A DNA stretch of 31,331 nt from Phycisphaerae bacterium (GTDB lineage Bacteria > Planctomycetota > Phycisphaerae > UBA1845 > Fen-1342): assembly GCA_016935035.1 (NCBI GenBank), contig JAFGRR010000196.1:1-31331 (forward strand), written 5' to 3'. Below are positions 24,188 to 31,331 of the stretch, in pieces. Every line of letters begins with the position of its first letter. The first letter of the stretch is position 1. The notes beneath the pieces were generated by a model. The model did no database searches, was not told the DNA's origin, and saw only the letters and a list, made by a program, of their open reading frames with translations. Made by a program: the position numbers and the translations under genes.

Positions 24188-26521
24188 ATGCACGAACTTG
24201 TAATGCCACTGAGCTTCCCCGATAGCGACTACACGCCGCACGGGTATTTGAATAACCCCTACCACTCCATGGTGCTCAACCGTAGCGGCATTATTCGATC
24301 GGTGCCGCCGCTGGGGTTCGGATTCTGGAAGCGGAGTTTCAAAGGCAGTTACGGCGGAGCGGCGGGCGATCACGTCAACTACCTGTCGCTGCTGCACCTC
24401 GCGGTGGCGGTGGATGGCGTGCGCCTGGTGGACGAGGCGGACTTCGCCCGCGAGCGTATCCGGCTGGCGTCGCGCTACCACACGCAGAACATGATGAGCT
24501 ACGACTGGATGTGCAGCGGGCAGATGTTCAGCCTGAAGTACTTCCTGGCGCGCGAGGACTCGCTCGTGTGCCGCGTCGAGATTCGCAACACGCTTGCCGA
24601 AGACAAGGAACTCACGCTGCACGCCACCAATATCTACGGGCTGTGGGAGCGGCGCTGGTGGGGCAGCGACGGGCTCGCGGCCCGGTACGTCGAGAACAGC
24701 GATGCCGGCCTCAGCACCATCTGGGCATATGGCGACTATTTCGCGCTGGGCAGCGACACGCCAAGTGTGGCGCACAAAGCGACCGCGTCGGAATCGCAGT
24801 GGTGCGAGTGGCTGCGTGCCAACGACACGACGAGCAACGACGGTGCCACCGTCCACGGCGTGGGCCCGCTGTACACGACGCAGTCATACAAGATCACCGT
24901 GCCCACCAACGACTCAGTTGCCGTGCTGATCTGTCTGAGCCGCGCCCCCAACGAGCCCTTCGCGCTTGAGGAATTGCAGACCGGACTACGCCAGGCCCTG
25001 CCGACGCTCGAACAGTATCTCGATGAGGATGAAGCGTTCTGGTCGGCCTGCCCGTCGCTGGTCGGCGACTGGCCCGAGCTCTGGAAACGCGGCTGGGTGT
25101 ACGACTACGAGACTTTGCGGATGAACGTCCGGCGGCCGCTAGGCGTCTTCCGCCATCCGTGGGACGCGATGCAGATTCACTCGCCGCGCAGTGTCTTGGC
25201 GGAGGCCGCCCTCGACATGTTCACGCTGAGCTATGCGGACGCGGATCTCGCGCGCGAGGTGCTCTTCGGAATGTTTGCCGACGCGCCGGAGGCCAACGTG
25301 CCGTGCATGCGCGAGGATGGCGGCATGAACATGATCGCCGCCGACGGCTCAGCCTGCGGCACCGCTCCATCGTGGTGCCTGCCGTTCCACGTGATCCGCG
25401 CGATCCACGCCTTCACCGGCGACGTGCAATGGATCAGCGCCATGTATCCCTACCTCAAGGCGTACATCGAGTGGTGGTTCGAGCATCGCACCAACGGCAA
25501 CGGCGGCTTCCACTGCCACTGTGACTGGGAATCCGGGCAGGACGGCTCAAAGCGTTTCCCTGGCGACGAGGGCGCCGTCGCCGACAACGTCCGCACAGTC
25601 GACGTCGAGGCCAGCATGGCCGAGGCCCTGCGTCTGATGGCCCATTTTTCTCAAATCGTCGACGCACCCGAGGACACGCCGTACTGGCTGAAGCTGGCGG
25701 AGCAACGGACCAAAGCGACGCGTGCCATGTTCGTGGACACGTGGTTCCACGACATCGACACGCGCACCAACACGCCGATCAAGCTTGACTATCGCGACAT
25801 CATGATGCTCTGCCCGCTGAGCTGCCAGGTCGCCACGCCGGAGCAGGTCGAAGCCCTGCGGCCGATGTTCGATTTCTACCGTGAGAACCCGTGGCCGTGG
25901 CTGGAATGGCCGTCGTTCTTCCTGGTCTTCGCCGAGGCGGCCTGGACCGCGCGGCGTCAGGCGCTGTTGTCCGAGGTGATTGCCGACACACTCGACCGCG
26001 TGTACGCCCGCACCGACGCGCGCCAGACACAATTCGTCGAGCAGGGCAAACCATACGCCTGGCGCGTTCCCGGGATCGCCAACGAATACTGGCCGATCAA
26101 ACCCGAGCAGGAGCCCAGTGGCGAAGGTTACGGTTGGGGCGCGACGTTGCCGCTGCACATCATCCGCGGCATCGTGGGGTTCCGCGAGCCCGATGCTCTG
26201 CCTGCGACTGACGAAACGGCAGCCGAGTTCGTGCTGGCACCAGCGATTCCCGAGCGGCTGATGACCGTGGGAAAGAAGTACGGTCTGACCAACCTGCGTT
26301 TCGGTGCACACAGCCTGGTCGTAACGTACGAAGTACTTGAGATGGGCCGCCTGCGCGTCAGCCTCGCGCTGGAACTGGGCGAGGCCTGCTCGGTCGAGGT
26401 CAGCGACGATCGCCAGGGCGTGGTCTTCGAGGAGTCGTACGACCAGCCGACCGGCGCGCTGGCGTTCGACGGGCTGAACGGCGCGGTGTACACGGTTCGC
26501 GTCACCCCCGCCGGCATCTGA
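24188..26521 (+). CDS. GH63/GH37-like (alpha/alpha)6-barrel glycosidase
   Basis: A 777-residue protein with no signal peptide, so probably cytoplasmic. The first ~300 residues are a beta-sandwich-like region (SVPPLGFGFWKRSF, LHATNIYGLWERRWWG). The second half is an alpha/alpha-barrel typical of clan GH-G glycosidases. It has WDAMQIHSPRSV, the signature DWESGQDGSKRFP (general acid candidate D452, compare ESGxDxSxR of trehalases and GH63), and a C-terminal EPSGEGYGWGATLPLHII that resembles the GEGxGxxxFSWTAA-like block. It should hydrolyse an alpha-glycoside (trehalose-, glucosylglycerate- or oligosaccharide-like); the substrate is not readable. AAGGA lies 8 bases before the ATG; a GTG at 24170 is an alternative. 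It follows the sigma-54 activator by 144 bp, which may control it. Confidence 0.82.
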   Translation: MHELVMPLSFPDSDYTPHGYLNNPYHSMVLNRSGIIRSVPPLGFGFWKRSFKGSYGGAAGDHVNYLSLLHLAVAVDGVRLVDEADFARERIRLASRYHTQNMMSYDWMCSGQMFSLKYFLAREDSLVCRVEIRNTLAEDKELTLHATNIYGLWERRWWGSDGLAARYVENSDAGLSTIWAYGDYFALGSDTPSVAHKATASESQWCEWLRANDTTSNDGATVHGVGPLYTTQSYKITVPTNDSVAVLICLSRAPNEPFALEELQTGLRQALPTLEQYLDEDEAFWSACPSLVGDWPELWKRGWVYDYETLRMNVRRPLGVFRHPWDAMQIHSPRSVLAEAALDMFTLSYADADLAREVLFGMFADAPEANVPCMREDGGMNMIAADGSACGTAPSWCLPFHVIRAIHAFTGDVQWISAMYPYLKAYIEWWFEHRTNGNGGFHCHCDWESGQDGSKRFPGDEGAVADNVRTVDVEASMAEALRLMAHFSQIVDAPEDTPYWLKLAEQRTKATRAMFVDTWFHDIDTRTNTPIKLDYRDIMMLCPLSCQVATPEQVEALRPMFDFYRENPWPWLEWPSFFLVFAEAAWTARRQALLSEVIADTLDRVYARTDARQTQFVEQGKPYAWRVPGIANEYWPIKPEQEPSGEGYGWGATLPLHIIRGIVGFREPDALPATDETAAEFVLAPAIPERLMTVGKKYGLTNLRFGAHSLVVTYEVLEMGRLRVSLALELGEACSVEVSDDRQGVVFEESYDQPTGALAFDGLNGAVYTVRVTPAGI

Positions 26522-26759
26522 CCGGCCGGTGTCTAGCGTCAGGCCTCCGTACCTGACGTCTTCTGAAACAACAGATGCAGCATATGTGGCGGCCGACATC
26601 TCGTCGGCCGCCTTCGTTGCTTCACGACGGTCGCGTATAGTGCGCAACCAGTCATGAAACGCCGGGAACCTGACACACCCACGAGCGTCCAATCATCTGC
26701 CGGCCACCAGCGCGGTGCCGGCCCCTATCTGTCAAACCGTTTGGTCGGAGGGCTCGCAC
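26522..26759. other. Intergenic region, 238 bp, between glycosidase and alpha-2-macroglobulin
   Basis: Holds the 26.54-26.61 kb palindromic element, a -10-like TATAGT at 26636-26641 with only a weak -35, and a hairpin-like GCCGGCCACC/GGTGCCGGC at about 26700-26725. No gene is seen. Confidence 0.55.
26537..26612. repeat. Composite palindromic element, opposite orientation
   Basis: CGTCAGG/CCTGACG hairpin (26537-26558) and a GGCGGCCGAC/GTCGGCCGCC hairpin (26588-26612, 5-nt loop). Relative to 12.9 and 20.5 kb the order is reversed and the spacer is longer (29 bp), consistent with the element lying inverted. It starts 16 bp past the stop of the glycosidase gene. Confidence 0.8.
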
Positions 26760-29700
26760 ATGCGCGCCGTCAAGTTCGCCGGACTGTTGAGCATCGTGGT
26801 CGTGACCGGTCTGACGCTGTCAATTGGTGAGCCGCCAAGTGCCCACGCCGCAGATAGTTATGGTGCGATCAAGGAACGGGCCGAGCAGTATTACACGGAG
26901 GGGTCATACCAGCGTGCGTATGAGCTCTACACACAGGCCACCAAGCTCGAACTGCCGCCGGTAGAACGGCGTTGGGTGGAACTCCGTATCGCGGACACGC
27001 AGTGGCGCGGCGAAGGCGGCACGAGTACCACCGACGACGCCCGCCGCGTCAAGGCCAGCCAGTCCCTGGCTACGCTCATTTCCGCCCGCGACCGCGTGGT
27101 CGACCATGATCGCGTCTGGGCCGAGGCTCACGAATCGCTGGGCGACTACTGCTGGCAGACCAACCGACTGCGCGACTGGCATCAGGCGTGGCAGCACTAC
27201 GCGTCCGCCCTGGAATGGTGGGCGTCGTCGCCCGACATTGAGTTGGCGCGCGCACGCTATCTCCGGATCGTCCGCAAGGTCGCCGAGCCGGCCGACGGCG
27301 GCTACTGGCAAAACAGCTGGGACTACCACTTCGGCTATCACTGCCGCTCGATCCCGCTGGACGTGCTCAGCAACGCGGAGAAGATCAGCACCAAGCCGGA
27401 GGACATCGCGCTATCGAAGTACCTGCTGGCCATGCACCTGCGGCAGCAGGGAGACTGGCGGCAGCAACGCCGCATCGCACCCGCGTTCGACGCCGCCCTC
27501 GAACACGCCGCCGGCACGGAGTGGTATGACGACGCCCTGTACTTCTACGCACAGTGGCTTTCACAGCGGGGACGGCCGGTATTGCAGCCCAACGGCAGCT
27601 ACACTTTCGAGCGTGATTACGTCAAGGCGGTCGAGCTGTACCGCCGACTGCTGGACGAGTTCGAGAAAGGCGACACGCGGTTCTATGACCGTGCCACCGA
27701 CGAGCTGAAGGAAATCGTCTCGCCGCGCGTTGGCGTGTATGTCGCGACGATCTTCGTGCCGGGCTCGGAAATCCAGTTTCAGGCGTCCTGGCGCAACGTC
27801 GAGACCGTGACATTCTCGATTTTCGCCGTCTCCCTGGTTGAAGACATCGACTTCAAGAGCAAGAACGTCGTGATGCCGGGCGAGCACCCGATTGACCTTG
27901 CCGGGCGTGAACCATTGCTAACCTGGAAACACCCAACCGGCGACAAGGGCGACCACGTTCCGGGGCAGGATCAGATCACGGTCGACCAAAAGCTACTGCC
28001 CGGGGCGTACGTGCTCGAAGCGCGTGCCGGCGGTGAACGAGCCCATACGCTCATGATGGTGACCGACATCGTCGCGGTGCTGAAAACTTCGGCAACGCAG
28101 GCGCTCGTCTACGTCTGTAACGCCGACGACGGTTCGCCGCGGCCGGGCGCTAATGTCACGTTGTGGAAACACCATCGACAAGATGACCGCCCGCCGGTGT
28201 GCAAGAAATCCCGCTCAAACGACGATGGCTTGGCCATGTTCGAGATCGAGAACGATTGGGATTGGCGCGAAATCTACGCCGCCGCCCAGGACGACGATCG
28301 CCAGGCCTTCGCACGCACGGACAGGCACTACGGCAACACTAAGGGCGAGTGGCGCATATACGTCTTCACCGACCGTCCCGCCTATCGCCCCGGTGACTGG
28401 GCTCGTTGGAAGCTCATCGCGCGACGCTATCAGAACGGCACTTACTCCACGCCCGCCGACCGCGAGTTTACCTACAAGATCTCCGACGCGTGCGGCAACG
28501 AGATCGAGAAATCCACCGTCAAGTTCAACGCCTTCGGCAGCGGTTGGGGCACGCTCGAGCTGACCGACAAGATGCCGCTCGGCGAATTCCACGTCGAGTT
28601 CTTCGAGGGTGCCGACAGCGTCGGCCGCGCGACCATGTTCCGACTGGAGGAATACAAGCTCCCCGAATTCAAGGTGACCATCGAGACACCCAAGGACGAA
28701 CAGGGCCAACCGCGCGCGTTCCGCCTCGGCGAAAGCGTCGAGGTCGAGATCTCGGCGGAATACTACTTCGGCGGCCCGGTCGCCGACGCGGACGTGCGGG
28801 TAATCGTGTATCAGAGCCCCTACTACCACTACTGGACGCCGCCGCACGAGTTCGGATGGTACTACGAGGACATGGGCGGCCGCCCGTACTACTGGGGTTA
28901 TGGCCAGCAGACCGTCAAGGACGAACACATCCAGACCGACTCGTCCGGCAAGGCCACCATCCGCTTCGACACGCCGCACGGCGCCAACCAGGACTATCAA
29001 TACCGCATCGAGGCACGCGTGACGGACGCCTCGCGCCGCGAGATCGTCGGCAATAGCAGCATCCGCGTCACGCGTCAGAGCTACTACGTGCACATGCGGC
29101 CGGAGCACAACCTCTATCGCCCGCAGGACACGGTGAAAATCGAGGTCAAGGCGCTCGACGCCAACGAGCAGCCGCAAAGTGTCACCGGCACCATAACCCT
29201 GACGCGTGAGCGCTGGACCGAAATCTGGCTCGACTCGGACGGCAAGGAAGTCTCGGGCGACGAGCTACGCGAGCGCCGCCTGGGCTGCATCATCTGGCCG
29301 CCGATACCCGAGCCCGGCCGGGCCGACTGGCGGCTGAAGTTCCGCGGCTATGAACGCGAGGAGCTGCTGACGCAGACCGTCACAACCGACAAGGACGGCA
29401 ACGCGACGTTCAAGTTCGAGCCCGAGCGTGAGGGATACTACCGCTGCGCGTGGGTTAGCATTGTCGATGGCGAAGGGCCGGTGCAGGCGGAGACGACCGC
29501 TTGGGCCGCGACGGAGGATTCGCGGAATCTCGGCTTCCGCCCGGGCCGTGTGGACATCATCGTTGATCGCGACACGTTCCACAGCGGCCAGACGGCGCCG
29601 GTCATGCTGACCGTGCCGACCAATGACCGCTATGTGCTCTTCACGCTCAGCGCCGACGACCTGTACAGCTACCAGGTGGTGCACGTCACGGGCGATGCCA

Positions 29701-31331
29701 AGCTGCTGGAGGTGCCGATCACCTCACAGCATGTGCCGAACGTGTATCTTGACGCGGCCATGGTCAGCGAGCGACAGATCTTCACCGACACGGAGCAGGT
29801 CGTCGTGCCGCCGGTGGAAGAGTTCCTGACCGTAGACGTCGAGGCGAACAAGGAAGCCTATGAGCCGCGCGAGGAAGGCACGCTGACGGTGCGTACGCGC
29901 GACCATGAGGGTAACGCCGTCGCGGCGGAGGTGGCGCTCAGCCTGAGCGACGAATCTGTGTACTACATTCAGCAGGACTACGCGGGCGATCCGCGGCAGT
30001 TCTTCTACGGCCGCAAGCGCGGCCAGGAAACGCGTCTCGGCAGCATGCTCGACCGGCTGCGGTTCATGCGGCTGGTGCGCGACAAGCATGGTGAAGTCGT
30101 CGATGAGGTCAGCGAACTCCGCGAACGCTGCGCTCGGGACCTGAAGCCCGTTGACGAACTCTCGATAGATGCCACACACGGCACCCGCAGGGGCGATATA
30201 TCCCTGGGATTCGGTGAATTCGACCAGTACCGAATGGCCGGCCGCGGCGGCGGCGCCGTGTTTGAGGCGGCAAGCCTACCCATGGCAGGGGGCAGCCGCG
30301 AGCGTGCTTTCAAGTCGGACTTGTCCGACGGCGAATGGATGTACTCATATGGCGCACTCAACACTCCGCCGCCGCCGCCACCGAGTATGTCTGAGCCCGA
30401 AAGCGGCGACTTTGTTGCCACGGAGACGGTCCAGGTTCGCAGCGACTTTCGCGCGACGGCTCTGTGGGAGCCGCTGATCGTCACGGACGCCGACGGCTAT
30501 GCCACCCTGCCGGTGACGTTCCCCGACTCGCTGACGAGTTGGCGGGCGGTGGCGCGGGCGGCGACCACCGAGACGCAGATCGGCATTGGCAACGCGACGG
30601 TTCGCACGCGCAAGCCGCTGATCGTGCGTTTGCAGGCGCCGCGTTTCTTCCTGGTCGGCGACACAGTCACTGTCTCCGCCGTCATGAACAACAACACCGA
30701 CGAGGCGCTGCGCGTGCTGCCGGCGCTGGCCGCCGAGGGCTTGCAGATCGAGAGTTGGCGCCGCGGCGAGGAATGGGTCGCGGGCGAACCGGAGCCGATC
30801 ACGATCGCGGCCAACGGCGACGCGCGCGTTGACTGGCAGGTCCGCGTGACCGAGCCAGGGACGGCCAATCTCAAGGCTGTCGCTCGCGGCAAGGAGTATG
30901 CCGACGCCATGCAGCGCGAGTTCGTCGTCTACGAGCACGGCATCGACAAGCTGGTGGCCAAGTCCGGCAATGTGCGCGGCGATGATGTGACGGTCACGCT
31001 CAACATCCCCGCCGAGCGCAAGCCCGAATCGACGACGCTGACCGTGCAGGTGACGCCCAGCGTCGCCGTCACCATGCTCGACGCCCTGCCTTACTTGGTC
31101 GATTACCCGTACGGCTGTGTGGAGCAGACCATGAGCCGCTTTCTGCCGGCGGTCATCACGGCCAAGACGCTCAATGACCTCGGACTCGAACGCGAGATCG
31201 TCGCAAACAAGCTCTTCGGCGGTATCGAACAGGACCCGGAGACGCTCAAACACGTCGGGCAGCGCAACCTGGAGAAGCTCGACGACGTGGTCAGCGCGAG
31301 CCTCAAGCGGCTATACGATGCGCAACGCCAG
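26760..31331 (+). CDS. Alpha-2-macroglobulin family protein (C-terminus beyond window)
   Basis: 1524 residues are visible without a stop; the end lies outside the window. The signal peptide (about 1-32, ending AHA) has no lipobox. Residues about 35-330 look like tetratricopeptide helices (AEQYYTEGSYQRAYELYTQA). The macroglobulin domains follow, including VFTDRPAYRPGDWARWKLIARR, the extended-strand MG repeats, and FRATALWEPLIVTDADGYATLPVTFPDSLTSWRAVA. The thioester motif is GCVEQ (C1453-Q1456, in YPYGCVEQTMSRFLP), which traps attacking proteases covalently. Between, at about 1131-1224, is a low-complexity stretch including six prolines (1203-1208), a bait-region candidate. GGAGGG is 8 bases before the ATG. 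A surface or periplasmic protease trap is inferred. Confidence 0.92.
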   Translation, partial: MRAVKFAGLLSIVVVTGLTLSIGEPPSAHAADSYGAIKERAEQYYTEGSYQRAYELYTQATKLELPPVERRWVELRIADTQWRGEGGTSTTDDARRVKASQSLATLISARDRVVDHDRVWAEAHESLGDYCWQTNRLRDWHQAWQHYASALEWWASSPDIELARARYLRIVRKVAEPADGGYWQNSWDYHFGYHCRSIPLDVLSNAEKISTKPEDIALSKYLLAMHLRQQGDWRQQRRIAPAFDAALEHAAGTEWYDDALYFYAQWLSQRGRPVLQPNGSYTFERDYVKAVELYRRLLDEFEKGDTRFYDRATDELKEIVSPRVGVYVATIFVPGSEIQFQASWRNVETVTFSIFAVSLVEDIDFKSKNVVMPGEHPIDLAGREPLLTWKHPTGDKGDHVPGQDQITVDQKLLPGAYVLEARAGGERAHTLMMVTDIVAVLKTSATQALVYVCNADDGSPRPGANVTLWKHHRQDDRPPVCKKSRSNDDGLAMFEIENDWDWREIYAAAQDDDRQAFARTDRHYGNTKGEWRIYVFTDRPAYRPGDWARWKLIARRYQNGTYSTPADREFTYKISDACGNEIEKSTVKFNAFGSGWGTLELTDKMPLGEFHVEFFEGADSVGRATMFRLEEYKLPEFKVTIETPKDEQGQPRAFRLGESVEVEISAEYYFGGPVADADVRVIVYQSPYYHYWTPPHEFGWYYEDMGGRPYYWGYGQQTVKDEHIQTDSSGKATIRFDTPHGANQDYQYRIEARVTDASRREIVGNSSIRVTRQSYYVHMRPEHNLYRPQDTVKIEVKALDANEQPQSVTGTITLTRERWTEIWLDSDGKEVSGDELRERRLGCIIWPPIPEPGRADWRLKFRGYEREELLTQTVTTDKDGNATFKFEPEREGYYRCAWVSIVDGEGPVQAETTAWAATEDSRNLGFRPGRVDIIVDRDTFHSGQTAPVMLTVPTNDRYVLFTLSADDLYSYQVVHVTGDAKLLEVPITSQHVPNVYLDAAMVSERQIFTDTEQVVVPPVEEFLTVDVEANKEAYEPREEGTLTVRTRDHEGNAVAAEVALSLSDESVYYIQQDYAGDPRQFFYGRKRGQETRLGSMLDRLRFMRLVRDKHGEVVDEVSELRERCARDLKPVDELSIDATHGTRRGDISLGFGEFDQYRMAGRGGGAVFEAASLPMAGGSRERAFKSDLSDGEWMYSYGALNTPPPPPPSMSEPESGDFVATETVQVRSDFRATALWEPLIVTDADGYATLPVTFPDSLTSWRAVARAATTETQIGIGNATVRTRKPLIVRLQAPRFFLVGDTVTVSAVMNNNTDEALRVLPALAAEGLQIESWRRGEEWVAGEPEPITIAANGDARVDWQVRVTEPGTANLKAVARGKEYADAMQREFVVYEHGIDKLVAKSGNVRGDDVTVTLNIPAERKPESTTLTVQVTPSVAVTMLDALPYLVDYPYGCVEQTMSRFLPAVITAKTLNDLGLEREIVANKLFGGIEQDPETLKHVGQRNLEKLDDVVSASLKRLYDAQRQ

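Noticed and set aside
25547..26692. 381-codon open frame on the minus strand
   Set aside because: It is a shadow of the GH63/GH37-like glycosidase; no recognisable domain or ribosome binding site.
28215..29177. 320-codon open frame on the minus strand
   Set aside because: It is opposite the alpha-2-macroglobulin, which has strong family motifs; composition is that of an antisense shadow.
1..31331. CRISPR array, prophage, transposon, toxin-antitoxin or restriction system
   Set aside because: No spaced direct repeats, integrase, transposase, capsid, toxin pair or methylase were found; the repeats present are intergenic palindromes.

Overview
The window looks like a chromosomal segment of a GC-rich planctomycete (Planctomycetota, perhaps Phycisphaerae-like). 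This is inferred from gene content, not from a marker gene: secreted proteins end in dockerin-like repeats of the type DVFDIDAFV, an ECF sigma factor is paired with a membrane anti-sigma protein that carries a planctomycete-style pseudopilin-like (DUF1559-like) outer part, and there are secreted multidomain PA14/TSP3/PKD/LamG proteins and a large bacterial alpha-2-macroglobulin. No rRNA, tRNA, CRISPR array, transposase, integrase or phage gene was found.

Layout. 1-3.7 kb (minus): a truncated and a complete tandem M14 zinc carboxypeptidase, then a small exported LolA-like protein. 3.85-8.8 kb (minus): a central-metabolism run in the order gap, pgk, rpe, a histidine-phosphatase-fold protein that has lost its catalytic residues, accD, and a small LAB_N membrane protein. 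A hairpin terminator or attenuator lies between gap and pgk. 8.97-12.8 kb: a secreted HExxH/TSP3/PA14 protein and a divergent PKD-PKD-LamG lipoprotein. 12.98-16.4 kb: hflX (minus), then an Eis-like acetyltransferase and a small GNAT (plus). 16.5-18.0 kb: two tandem head-GIN (DUF2807-like) lipoproteins. 18.2-20.5 kb: a secreted protein made of two copies of a 327-residue unit, possibly a C39-like cysteine peptidase pair, with a dockerin-like tail. 20.7-22.3 kb (minus): ECF sigma factor and its fused anti-sigma/sensor. 22.5-26.5 kb (plus): a GAF sigma-54 activator and a GH63/GH37-like glycosidase. 26.76 kb to the end: an alpha-2-macroglobulin cut off by the window edge just after its thioester motif.

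How it fits together. Glycolysis/pentose-phosphate genes (gap, pgk, rpe) share a strand with accD (fatty-acid synthesis) and a lipid-A-type membrane protein, so they are probably partly co-transcribed. Most other genes encode exported peptidases, adhesin-like lipoproteins or a protease trap, typical of the planctomycete cell surface.

The most unusual non-coding signal is a family of dispersed palindromes placed shortly after stop codons at four loci (about 6.4, 12.9, 20.5 and 26.55 kb). It combines a GGCCGACG/CGTCGGCC hairpin with CGTCAGG/CCTGACG hairpins; one 29-bp stretch is identical at two of the loci. The most unusual protein is the phosphatase-fold pseudoenzyme between rpe and accD. I did not find a clear new defence or mobile system.
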